DNA of 34,691 nt, from positions 1-34,691 of the IMG/VR virus record IMGVR_UViG_3300045258_000060; one strand, given 5' to 3'. Position numbers and translations under genes: made by a program. The notes under the pieces are model-generated. The model was not told the DNA's origin. It made no database searches and saw only the letters and a list, made by a program, of their open reading frames with translations. This DNA comes from a virus. Within the stretch, counting starts at the first letter, position 1; each line of letters begins with the position of its first letter. This document shows positions 1 through 6,957 of the stretch, piece after piece.

Positions 1-71
1 CACGTTGTTGTATGTCGGCATTTGCCCAACCCCGATTTTATAGGGCGGAACGTGATAGGCGGAGCAGACAA
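1..71. repeat. 71-bp terminal direct repeat, left copy
   Basis: Bases 1-71 match bases 34621-34691 without a mismatch. The portal reading frame runs unbroken when base 1 is followed (on the minus strand) by base 34620, so the repeat marks a circular or circularly permuted molecule of 34,620 bp. The short length and its position inside a coding gene fit an assembly overlap better than a packaged terminal repeat. Confidence 0.95.
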
Positions 72-927
72 ACTCGGCGGTGAACTTCAACTGCTCGATA
101 AGCTGGGCATCTTCAGCCGTCATCGTCAGTGTCTCGAACTTCAGCCCGTCCCCCAGGACCGCGATCTTCGTGGCGCCATTGGCCCCGCCGTACTGAGTCT
201 CCCAAGTCTCCTTGAGCCTCTTTGCGTTCTCGGCATCAATCCGTCCCGGTGCCGACAGGATGCCGGATGGGCGAACCCCGTTTGCCGCCAGCCTTGCGCC
301 GGCGCGTTGAATGTTGGTTGCCTGCGTCGCTGCAAGGGCTGCAGCATAGAGCGGGGAAATCCCGACTAGGGGATGGAACAGGCAGTTGAAGCGGTCGTGA
401 ATGATCTCACGGGCTGGGACGACAACTTCCATTGCCTCGATGCCCGAGATGTTATCCGTGCTGAGCTTGTAGAATATCTGTCCATCATCACTGACGAGCG
501 TTTGAACCCGGTCTGGGTTGAGGACGTACAGAGCCGTGACCACATTGCGGCCGTCGCGGCGTTTCAGGACGTAGGTGTTGCCACGGGCCAGTTTTGAATT
601 AACCCAGTTCTCAAAGAACTGGATTCGGTTCTGGAAATGGTTCGGCTTGCGGAGGACAGGCGAATAAGCCGGGTTAGTTGTTTCCTCCCAGACCTTGCCG
701 TTCAGAGTTACCAGCTTGACCCTCAATTTGGCGATGTCAGAACAGATAAGGGTGTGGCAAGCGAAGGGCGCGAAGTTGGCTAAAGCCTGGTCGGCCGTCA
801 GTTCTTCGTTACGCTGCCAAGCCCCTGAGAAGGGCTCGCGAATGATCGACGTCCACGATCCGCGGTTGTCAGGCGGGGAGAGCGTCTTTTCTTTTGCCCG
901 CGTGATCTGAAGGCCGAAGATTTCCAC
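1..927 (-). CDS. HK97-family portal protein, N-terminal part (cut by window edge)
   Basis: The portal forms the dodecameric ring at the capsid vertex through which DNA enters and leaves. This piece codes for the first 309 residues. The rest is at 34201-34620, giving about 448 residues in total, a normal size for the Phage_portal family. The start is a GTG at 927 that shares a base with the stop of the upstream glycosyltransferase. GGGAGG lies 7 bases ahead of it, a good ribosome site. The protein begins VEIFGLQITRAKEK and contains typical portal segments such as GNTYVLKRRDGRN, the clip-region NPDRVQ and the late YHVPPYKIG. Portal normally follows terminase directly; here it follows a fibre and sugar-transfer block and lies beyond the capsid gene. 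The family assignment is from memory of the motifs. Confidence 0.92.
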   Translation of the reverse strand, partial: MEIFGLQITRAKEKTLSPPDNRGSWTSIIREPFSGAWQRNEELTADQALANFAPFACHTLICSDIAKLRVKLVTLNGKVWEETTNPAYSPVLRKPNHFQNRIQFFENWVNSKLARGNTYVLKRRDGRNVVTALYVLNPDRVQTLVSDDGQIFYKLSTDNISGIEAMEVVVPAREIIHDRFNCLFHPLVGISPLYAAALAATQATNIQRAGARLAANGVRPSGILSAPGRIDAENAKRLKETWETQYGGANGATKIAVLGDGLKFETLTMTAEDAQLIEQLKFTAEFVCSAYHVPPYKIGVGQMPTYNNV

Positions 928-1649
928 TAAGCGGCCTCCCTCTGGGCTATCCGATAATTATTGGTTGTGAATGGGTCGATGTTAATTGGGGCAATCGTCC
1001 AGGGCTTGATCTTGCCCGGGAAGAACAGGATGCGAGGCATGATCTTCTTGGCTACGGCTTGGTAAATTGAACCCCGGCCGTACCAATAAACTCCATCCCT
1101 CTCGGCCCATGTCTTTTCCTTGGGGCCCAGCTTGAGAGCCAGCCAGGCTTGATCGGAACCAACGAACTGTTCCCCGCTGAGCCTTGCGCCCTCTGCGTTG
1201 AAGCCCTCGTAAACCTTGGGACGGCAACCCGCCTTAATCAGCATCATCGAACCATTATAGGGACGGTCAGACTGAGTGCCCTTGAACAGCACCAAATCAT
1301 CCTTGCGATCAAACAACGGGTCTAACGGACCTCCGATGACGCAATCCAAATCCATGCAGACGAACCGCTCGCCGAAGATATTCGCGGCATCGTGCCGGAA
1401 CATTGAAAGCCTGCGGTAACAGTTCGGCTTCCTCGGCCCCCACTTGGGCATGATGTCGTGGAACTCGCCCGGGGGCTTGATGATCTCGATGTTTGAACCG
1501 ATCCCCTTGGGCATATCGGTAACGCAGGCGATCCGGTGCGGCATGGAAAGGTTGCGCCTCACCATGTCGGCCCAGATGTTGACATTGTTTGCCGTGAACT
1601 TGGTTCGTCCCTCAGGTTGCGACCAAAGCCAGGTTAGGACAGTAATCAC
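927..1649 (-). CDS. Glycosyltransferase, GT-A type with DLD metal motif
   Basis: A 240-residue protein that probably transfers a sugar from a nucleotide-sugar donor. The N-terminus (VLTWLWSQPEG) and the strand-ending VCMDLDCVIGG, with the DLD triad at residues 100-102, match GT-A fold phage glycosyltransferases; the DxD acids bind the metal and nucleotide diphosphate. There is no membrane segment or signal peptide. The start is a GTG at 1649 overlapping the stop of the collagen-like fibre gene, so the two are probably translationally coupled. I infer that the fibre, or another virion protein, is the acceptor. An alternative target is a host surface glycan. Enzyme class is fairly sure, substrate unknown. 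Confidence 0.8.
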   Translation of the reverse strand: MITVLTWLWSQPEGRTKFTANNVNIWADMVRRNLSMPHRIACVTDMPKGIGSNIEIIKPPGEFHDIMPKWGPRKPNCYRRLSMFRHDAANIFGERFVCMDLDCVIGGPLDPLFDRKDDLVLFKGTQSDRPYNGSMMLIKAGCRPKVYEGFNAEGARLSGEQFVGSDQAWLALKLGPKEKTWAERDGVYWYGRGSIYQAVAKKIMPRILFFPGKIKPWTIAPINIDPFTTNNYRIAQREAA

Positions 1650-2422
1650 GCGGTTACCGCCTTTATGACGCTGAATTTAATGACAACCGCCTCCGAAAGA
1701 GACCCCGCAGAAGTGTTGCGAACAGCGATTGATGCAGCGCCGGCCCCGGTCACGCGGCCATTGATCAGATAAGGCCCAATCGTCCCGCCCGAATGATGCG
1801 ACACGACCAGCATATCCCCCGCGGCTACTGCGCTGTTATTCAGAACAAATGTAGCAATGGCTCCCGCAGCCAACGCCGCGTTGGTCATTGTGATCTCGCC
1901 AGTCAACTTGTTAAGCGTGACGGCGTTTGACTTGGTTCCTGACTGGGCAACCGTTCCGCCCGCGCCGGCTGAATAGCCGAAGGCGGTTGAAGCTGTGCGA
2001 ACTCCATCGACGCCGGGGTTTCCCTGAACCCCTTGGATGCCCTGAATGCCTTGCGATCCGGCGTTGCCTTGGATGCCGGGATTGCCCTGCGCCCCAGTGT
2101 CTCCGGTATCGCCCTTGACGCCTTGGATGCCTTGCTGACCAGCCGCGCCATCTTCCCCGTCATTTCCGGGTGGCCCCTGTATGCCTTGGATTCCTTGCTG
2201 CCCAGTTTGGCCGGTCGCTCCGTCTTGGCCTGGCGCCCCATCCTGACCATCAGCACCGGGCGCTCCATCCTGCCCGTCAACCCCCGGCAAGCCTTGTTCG
2301 CCGGGATCGCCCTTATCTCCCTTCGGCCCTGTGCCGCTACCAACGCCGCCAGCCTGTAGCGCCTCAACGCTTTCCCATAGGCATTTGAGTTGCCGGAAAA
2401 GTCCGATCGGTCGTGCGGCCAT
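1646..2422 (-). CDS. Collagen-like phage fibre protein
   Basis: 258 residues in three parts. Residues 1-31 form a helical N-terminus (LFRQLKCLWESVEALQ) likely to anchor or trimerise the protein. Residues 32-140 are 36 uninterrupted Gly-X-Y triplets rich in GIQ, GQD and GDT, which should form a collagen triple helix. Residues from about 145 to the end form a beta-rich C-terminal domain containing DMLVVSHHSGGTIGPY, of a kind seen on phage fibres. The position between capsid and portal suggests a head fibre rather than a tail fibre, but this is inference. The gene starts in a TGATG overlap with the methyltransferase-like gene upstream, and its stop overlaps the start of the glycosyltransferase gene. 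Confidence 0.85.
   Translation of the reverse strand: MAARPIGLFRQLKCLWESVEALQAGGVGSGTGPKGDKGDPGEQGLPGVDGQDGAPGADGQDGAPGQDGATGQTGQQGIQGIQGPPGNDGEDGAAGQQGIQGVKGDTGDTGAQGNPGIQGNAGSQGIQGIQGVQGNPGVDGVRTASTAFGYSAGAGGTVAQSGTKSNAVTLNKLTGEITMTNAALAAGAIATFVLNNSAVAAGDMLVVSHHSGGTIGPYLINGRVTGAGAASIAVRNTSAGSLSEAVVIKFSVIKAVTA
2003..2329 (-). repeat. Collagen Gly-X-Y coding repeat
   Basis: This is the stretch coding for 36 Gly-X-Y triplets plus a closing Gly. At DNA level it is an imperfect 9-bp-phased repeat in which blocks such as ccttggatgcc recur on the plus strand. Repeats of this kind are prone to length change by slippage or recombination. It is protein-coding, not a CRISPR or tandem satellite. Confidence 0.9.
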
Positions 2423-3345
2423 CAGGCGGCCTCCTTTGCGAACACTCCTTGACGCTCAAGATACTGAAACAACGGAGCATAGCGGGTCACGAAGTCCGGA
2501 CGGGCTTCGCGTAGATAACGCCATTTTTTAACGATTGAGGCGGGCTCGCCTGCATAGATGCCTTTGAGGCGCTGAACGGCTTCTTGATGGAAACCAAGAT
2601 CACAGAGGAACATGGGCTGCCCGCAATCGAACAGCGCCTTTTTCTCAGGGGCAACGAAGTCCCGCCAATAGAGCCAAGCCTGTTCGATCTCTTCAGGCGA
2701 CCATGCGCCCAGGTCGAAAGCGGCTAGCGATGCTTCGTTCTTCGACCACTGAGACTTGACGCGGAAAACCAGCGTGGTCCCCGGGACAACCGCTTCCACG
2801 AACTCAATGTGATCCCGCAGCCGATAGAGGCAGGCCGGGATTTCGTATGATGGAAAGTGGCAGAAGTCCTGCCACGCCATGATTGAGCCGGGTTGAAGCC
2901 CTTTCCTCAGAGCGGTCATCACCGCAGAGATTGCCGGAACCCGCTTGGGCGCGTCAGTGACCAGAAGTGCTATCGGATCCGATGACCATTTGATTGCTTC
3001 GATCTTGCCCTGGTGAGGCTCGACGTAGGCCATCAAGTCCCCAAGATTATCCTTGAAGCTATCGAGGCAGGGGCCGACAGGAACCTTGTCGATGCCATTG
3101 GTCTTATAGAAGGCTTTCACCTTGCCGATATGCCCCGGCTTCGACCTGAAGTAGTCATAAACCTGGGCCTTTAGAACGCTGTCACGGTCACGAAGGCCGG
3201 CCGCGATGTAGGCGGTTGAAGCCCCCATCCATGCGCCAAGCTCGATAACCGCTCCTGGCCCAGCTTCCTTCGCCAGCCGATAGTAGCATTCGCGCTCAGC
3301 ATCGGTCGTCATGGCCGGAATGTTCAGGCCAGTTGGTGCCGGCAT
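2422..3345 (-). CDS. SAM-dependent methyltransferase-like protein (Methyltransf_24 type)
   Basis: 307 residues from ATG 3345, chosen because GGGGAG sits just upstream and the longer frame would lie deep inside the previous gene. The N-terminal half has a Rossmann motif I, AVIELGAWMGASTAY (residues ~32-46), with later segments ALLVTDAPKRVP and SIMAWQDFCHF resembling strands 4 and 5 of Methyltransf_24 proteins, which are often found in polysaccharide loci. The C-terminal ~90 residues, rich in Trp and Leu (IEQAWLYWRDFV), do not look like methyltransferase. It overlaps the upstream ParB-like gene by 22 bases and the downstream fibre gene by one base. It probably helps build or methylate a glycan or fibre; the acceptor is unknown. 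Confidence 0.68.
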   Translation of the reverse strand: MPAPTGLNIPAMTTDAERECYYRLAKEAGPGAVIELGAWMGASTAYIAAGLRDRDSVLKAQVYDYFRSKPGHIGKVKAFYKTNGIDKVPVGPCLDSFKDNLGDLMAYVEPHQGKIEAIKWSSDPIALLVTDAPKRVPAISAVMTALRKGLQPGSIMAWQDFCHFPSYEIPACLYRLRDHIEFVEAVVPGTTLVFRVKSQWSKNEASLAAFDLGAWSPEEIEQAWLYWRDFVAPEKKALFDCGQPMFLCDLGFHQEAVQRLKGIYAGEPASIVKKWRYLREARPDFVTRYAPLFQYLERQGVFAKEAA

Positions 3346-3779
3346 ATAATCTCCCCAGCTATTTTCGTTTCGAGAACCACGGCCATTGCCAGCCGATGAT
3401 TGCCCTGGTTGCCGATAAACATTTCCCCGCCCCTGCCGATGAGCAGCTTCGGAAGTGAGCCGTTGGGCCGAAATCCGTTCTTCTCGAGGTCGGCAAACAT
3501 GCCGTCGACCCGCGTGTAATATTGCGAGAGCAAATCCCTCATACACCATTCGCCGCGGACTGATTCCCCGGCGTCGAACCGCCTCTGGTAAAGGTCGGTG
3601 AACAGGTCTGTTTCTTCCCAGCGTTTGCCTTGGGAATATCTCTCGATAATCGAGCGATACTTGGCCGAGCCCTCAATCGGGAACCGCCTCTCGACGTCCC
3701 AATCCCCTCCCGCTCGGCCTTTCAAATCATTGTGCGGCGAAATCTTGTACTTGATCTCGCCAGGCTCAACCCAAATCAC
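3324..3779 (-). CDS. ParB/sulfiredoxin-fold-like protein of unknown role
   Basis: 151 residues. The C-terminal segment KLLIGRGGEMFIGNQGNHRL (residues ~111-130) resembles the GxHRL core of ParB-like domains, which bind nucleotides. The rest, including DWDVERRFP and SIIERYSQGKRW, is unassigned. No DNA-binding HTH of a true plasmid ParB is visible, so partitioning is unlikely. Proteins of this style occur beside methyltransferases and glycosyltransferases in phage and surface-sugar loci, and that is the setting here: it overlaps the methyltransferase genes on both sides. A nucleotide-handling or regulatory role in the modification block is inference only. Confidence 0.55.
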   Translation of the reverse strand: MIWVEPGEIKYKISPHNDLKGRAGGDWDVERRFPIEGSAKYRSIIERYSQGKRWEETDLFTDLYQRRFDAGESVRGEWCMRDLLSQYYTRVDGMFADLEKNGFRPNGSLPKLLIGRGGEMFIGNQGNHRLAMAVVLETKIAGEIICRHQLA

Positions 3780-4339
3780 TTGCGCCCAACGACGATTTGA
3801 TCCCCGTCGAAAACCTGTGAGGCAATCTCGTACCCATGCCGAACAAGAAGGGCCGTCATGCCTTCAAGCGAGGCGTAAAAGTTATCCGCGCCCTCGCTGG
3901 TTTCACCAGTGCGCCATTTGTTAGCCCGGTTGCCGTTCCCGCATAGGACTACGTTGGGAACATGCTTGGCGACGGCTGTAAAAACCATGTCCAGAGCGTC
4001 GCCCAAGTAATAGATCATGCGAACGGCAACTAGGGTATCCATGCCCTTGAGCCGTTCGAGGTTGTCCCTGATGTCCCCGCAAATGAACCTTGGGCCCGAG
4101 ACTTCCATCCCCCAGGCGTCCCTGAGGATCTGCGCAGTTTCGTGGCGTTCCGGGGACCGCTCCAGTGCAATGACTTCCTTCCCCTGCTTGGTGAGCAGTA
4201 AGGCCAGGACGCCTTCAGCCGATCCGATCTCGATGATCCTTTGCCCCGGGATATGCGGGAGCAGGCGCCTATATTTCGAAGGGACTTCGCCGCTCAGAAT
4301 GGCGGCTTCGTTCTTGCGGTACGCTAGACTGCCGGTCAC
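3776..4339 (-). CDS. Class I SAM-dependent methyltransferase
   Basis: 187 residues. A clear Rossmann motif I, IIEIGSAEGVLALLLT (residues ~35-50), is followed by the acidic strand-2 end VIALERSPER and a motif-4-like FICGDIRDNLERL, matching small-molecule or sugar methyltransferases. There is no target recognition domain and no NPPY or DPPY motif, so a nucleic-acid adenine methylase is unlikely. The start ATG overlaps the stop of the small post-capsid gene (ATGA), and the gene ends in an ATGA overlap with the ParB-like gene. It is the first enzyme gene of the modification block between capsid and portal. Likely acceptor: a sugar or a virion protein, not determined. Confidence 0.75.
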   Translation of the reverse strand: MTGSLAYRKNEAAILSGEVPSKYRRLLPHIPGQRIIEIGSAEGVLALLLTKQGKEVIALERSPERHETAQILRDAWGMEVSGPRFICGDIRDNLERLKGMDTLVAVRMIYYLGDALDMVFTAVAKHVPNVVLCGNGNRANKWRTGETSEGADNFYASLEGMTALLVRHGYEIASQVFDGDQIVVGRK

Positions 4340-4599
4340 GCTAACTTCTTGGCCCTTCTCTTGCGCGGGGCGATCTTCTTGGCTTCAGACACCTTGGAAG
4401 CCTTGAACGTCTCGGCCTCGGATGCGTCAGCGGAGGCAACGTAATCGGTATCCACCTTCTTCGGCTTTTCTTCCGTGACTTTGCCGAGGTGGAGATAGAG
4501 CCGCTGGTGGGGACCGATCATCTCGACCGGATCGCCGGCCTTCAGCCTCCGCGTCCCATAGCGGAACTCGCCAGTGGCATAGAGTTGTTTGGTTGCCAT
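4336..4599 (-). CDS. Small conserved post-capsid protein
   Basis: 87 residues. The N-terminal half (YATGEFRYGTRRLKAGDPVE, then LYLHLGKV) looks like the small beta-barrel proteins commonly coded just after HK97-type capsid genes in siphoviruses. The C-terminal third is a charged, probably disordered tail ending KKIAPRKRRAKKLA. AAGGAG lies 6 bases before the ATG. It follows the capsid gene after 51 bases and overlaps the methyltransferase by 4. A head-associated or cement role is plausible but not shown by the sequence. Confidence 0.7.
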   Translation of the reverse strand: MATKQLYATGEFRYGTRRLKAGDPVEMIGPHQRLYLHLGKVTEEKPKKVDTDYVASADASEAETFKASKVSEAKKIAPRKRRAKKLA

Positions 4600-4650
4600 G
4601 ACTCACTCCTTGAAAAGTAGGGCGGGCCCCGAAAGACCCGCCCCAGTTCA

Positions 4651-6078
4651 CTAGGTGTTGGTTGCGCCACCCCATGCCGCGCCGGTCAGGTAGACCGCCG
4701 CATTCGCACGACGCCGCGCCCAGTTCAGGATGCGCTCTGCGCGGAAGCCGACCGAGTTGGTCTGCCACAGCGAAACCAGCGAAGTCGCCGTAGGAGTTAC
4801 GGTGTCGTTCGTTGGATTATCGAGCATCTGAAGCGAGGCTTCCCGGCTGACATCGACCTGGAACCCGCCGTCGTCCGCAAAGTACACCTCACTGGGCTGC
4901 AACGCCACCACAACGCCGGAAGGAACCGCCTGCGACGTGATAACCCGGATGCCCTTGATCGTGCCGCCGTCCATCGTGATGTTCTCGAACTCGGGCTGGC
5001 CGAGCGCGTTATCAATGAACGAAGCACCAAGAGCAGTACCCGTCCGCATGATCAGGACCGGAGCGGTCCCGTCCATGTTGTTGTTGACGAACACCTGCAA
5101 CAGGTTCCGGATGTCCAGCTTGATGTCGTCTGCGTCACCCGTACCAGTGGCAGCGATGCCGATAGCGCCGTAGGCAATGCCCGCTGGTTCCACGCCGGCC
5201 GAACCCGCGTTGGTTGGATCAATGAACGAATCATCAATCAGAGCCACCAGCGCGTTCACCATCTCGTCACGAACGAAGGTTTCGGCGCTGTAGTCGGCAC
5301 GGCGAAGCAGTTCCTCGGTCAGAACCACGATGTTGGCGCACTTCAGCGGGGCCAGGTTCGTCTTGTCCACGTTGAAGGCGGTTAGCGGCTTCGGCTTACC
5401 TTCCCCGACCCAGTAGCCGTTGCCGGCGATGGTCGAGATTCCGAGAGCAGTATCGAACGGGATTCGCCGAAGCGAACCTTCGAGCTTGCCGAGGATCGTC
5501 TGCGGGCGAAGATAGTTCGCGAAGTCCGCAAACGCGCCGCCGTCGGTCAGAACGAGATCAGCGTAAGCCGTTCCCGCAATGGCCGAACCAGCAACCACGT
5601 TGTTCTTGTTAAAGCCCTCGAACGCAAGACGGTCGCTGCCATGCTCAAACATCTGCTTGAAATGACCAGCGGCATCACTGTCCTCGCCGTAGCGACGGGC
5701 TGCGATCTGCTGGGCACGCCCAACATCACCCTTCGCGGCACCGAGCGACTTGACCAGGCGAGCAAAAGCAATGCCCGGTTCCAGCTTCTCGGGAGCCTTG
5801 ACGGTGATTTGTCCGCCGCGGCTCGTGCTGGCGTCAGCGAAGTTGCCACCGGCAACCGGAACCGCCTTCGCGCCGGCAGTCGCCTCAACGATCTTCAGGC
5901 GCTTCAACTGAGCGTCGATGGATTCGATCTCGCCCTGAAGCGTGTCGAACTTCTCGGAGCCATCGGTGTCGAGGGTTTCGCCCTTGGCCGAGGCGTCGTC
6001 CATAATGGACTTCTGCTCAGCGGCCTTCGCGGCCCGGGAGTTCTCCCAGGTCGTGATCTGTTCTGCATAAGTTGCCAT
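4651..6078 (-). CDS. Major capsid protein, HK97 fold
   Basis: 475 residues from ATG 6078; the frame is open further upstream but only through the protease gene, so the longer start is rejected. Residues 1 to about 100 are a helical, charged delta-like scaffold domain (EKFDTLQGEIESIDAQLKRL) expected to be removed by the prohead protease. The remainder is the HK97-fold Phage_capsid domain, with the N-arm and E-loop area around GNGYWVGEGKPKP and the late SVGFRAERILNWARRRANA. It lies two bases after the protease stop, the usual protease-capsid pairing. Many copies should form the icosahedral shell. Confidence 0.95.
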   Translation of the reverse strand: MATYAEQITTWENSRAAKAAEQKSIMDDASAKGETLDTDGSEKFDTLQGEIESIDAQLKRLKIVEATAGAKAVPVAGGNFADASTSRGGQITVKAPEKLEPGIAFARLVKSLGAAKGDVGRAQQIAARRYGEDSDAAGHFKQMFEHGSDRLAFEGFNKNNVVAGSAIAGTAYADLVLTDGGAFADFANYLRPQTILGKLEGSLRRIPFDTALGISTIAGNGYWVGEGKPKPLTAFNVDKTNLAPLKCANIVVLTEELLRRADYSAETFVRDEMVNALVALIDDSFIDPTNAGSAGVEPAGIAYGAIGIAATGTGDADDIKLDIRNLLQVFVNNNMDGTAPVLIMRTGTALGASFIDNALGQPEFENITMDGGTIKGIRVITSQAVPSGVVVALQPSEVYFADDGGFQVDVSREASLQMLDNPTNDTVTPTATSLVSLWQTNSVGFRAERILNWARRRANAAVYLTGAAWGGATNT

Positions 6079-6079
6079 G

Positions 6080-6700
6080 TCAGGCACCTTTCGTATGAAT
6101 CTTGTTGATGACGAATGGCGCCCTGTCCTGGGCATCCTTACCCAGCCGCACCACGACAGCCTTTTTGCCTTCAGGCGGCGTGTCGGGTTCGCTGGGAATC
6201 TCTGTGTCGACAATGCCCTCGGCTTCGCGATAGCCGGCATCAATCGACTTGATCTGTGTAATCAGGGCTTCCGCGTTCATCGGGATTGTGACCGCTGAAA
6301 GCTCGAAAATCTCGACCTCGGGAAAGGTCATCCCGCCGCTCTTGTTCATTTCCGGCTGGGCCAGGGGAAGAAAACCAATCGACGTAGCCCTAACGAGCCC
6401 GTGCTTGATCTCGCCCCAAGCCGTGTCAACGCGATCCTTGAGCGGGCCGGATTCCTTGACGACTGGGATTTGAGCTTCGAACGGGGTTCCCTTGGCGGTC
6501 GGGGTTTCGAACGTAACACTTCCGATGGGCTGATCGTGCTTGTGCTGCCAAAGCAGGGGAAGCGGATTCTTGAACTTCATTCCCTTGTGGTCGATCACAT
6601 CGCCGATCCGGTCAGGAGTCGGCGTGGTGGCGATACCGCGGAACACGCGGCTTTCCTCGTCGATCGATTTGACCTCGAGGACGGAATAGGCACGGTTCAT
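6080..6700 (-). CDS. Prohead protease, HK97 family (peptidase S78)
   Basis: 206 residues. It should cleave the capsid N-terminal scaffold and itself during head maturation. The core fits S78: VFRGIATTPTPDRIGDVI, the histidine segment LLWQHKHDQPIG with His53 as the likely catalytic base, and the serine segment LVRATSIGF with Ser107 as nucleophile. The C-terminal ~50 residues are an acidic then basic tail, common in this family and perhaps self-cleaved. AAGGAGG precedes the ATG. The first 21 bases of the gene, with part of its ribosome site, are duplicated 199 bp upstream in the mini-ORF at 6831-6899. Confidence 0.92.
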   Translation of the reverse strand: MNRAYSVLEVKSIDEESRVFRGIATTPTPDRIGDVIDHKGMKFKNPLPLLWQHKHDQPIGSVTFETPTAKGTPFEAQIPVVKESGPLKDRVDTAWGEIKHGLVRATSIGFLPLAQPEMNKSGGMTFPEVEIFELSAVTIPMNAEALITQIKSIDAGYREAEGIVDTEIPSEPDTPPEGKKAVVVRLGKDAQDRAPFVINKIHTKGA

Positions 6701-6712
6701 TGCGAACCTCCT
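6680..6712 (-). repeat. Protease 5-prime end, source copy of duplicated segment
   Basis: Bases 6680-6700 are identical to 6879-6899 (21 of 21), and the adjoining ribosome site shares GAACCTCCT on the plus strand. This pairs with the repeat copy inside the mini-ORF. Confidence 0.9.
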
Positions 6713-6830
6713 TGGATTGGGCTATTCAGGGATTGGTTGCGGTAATCGCGAACGGCAAAGTGTGACGGGTGCCCCCTGAGCATTCCAACGCTGCCAAAAA
6801 CGAAGCCTAGCGAGTCAGGGCCGCAACCAC
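6701..6830. other. Non-coding spacer between mini-ORF and protease gene
   Basis: About 130 bases without a convincing gene on either strand. It ends in the protease ribosome site. I see no clear promoter or terminator hairpin. In the other copy of the junction (6900-6909) the equivalent gap is only 10 bases, so this spacer is an insertion relative to that copy, or has been lost there. Confidence 0.6.
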
Positions 6831-6899
6831 TTAAATCACCAAAAATTCATATTCGGGAGCGGCTTCGACTTCGTTCGGGACGGAATAGGCACGGTTCAT
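6831..6899 (-). pseudogene. Chimeric 22-codon mini-ORF: protease start fused to terminase end
   Basis: ATG 6899 to TAA 6831, preceded by a strong AGGAGG. It reads MNRAYSV, the protease N-terminus, followed directly by PNEVEAAPEYEFLVI, the exact C-terminus of the large terminase. Bases 6831-6878 differ from terminase bases 6910-6957 at six positions, all synonymous or stop-for-stop (Pro, Leu, Val, Ile and stop codons changed). It therefore looks like a recombination scar carrying the terminase end of a related phage rather than a recent copy of this one. It could be translated as a microprotein, but no function is evident. Confidence 0.8.
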
Positions 6900-6909
6900 A
6901 AGAACCTCC

Positions 6910-6957
6910 TCAGATTACGAGAAATTCATATTCAGGAGCGGCTTCGACTTCGTTCGG
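6910..6957 (-). repeat. Terminase 3-prime end, source copy of duplicated segment
   Basis: A 48-bp coding end matched by 6831-6878 with 42 of 48 identities. All six differences leave the encoded peptide unchanged. Confidence 0.9.

Noticed and set aside
1-71. End repeat as a true packaged terminal repeat
   Set aside because: It is short and inside the portal coding sequence, and fits an assembly overlap on a circular or permuted genome; only end-mapping would change this.
22-910. Plus-strand frames opposite the portal
   Set aside because: The minus strand encodes a continuous HK97 portal with recognisable motifs; the opposite frames are compositional shadows.
2003-2329. CRISPR-like repeat pattern
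   Set aside because: The repetition follows Gly-X-Y codons in one frame, with no fixed repeat and unique spacer structure.
3324-3779. ParB partition protein implying a plasmid-like prophage
   Set aside because: Only the GxHRL-like core is present; there is no HTH, no ParA neighbour and no centromere-like repeat.
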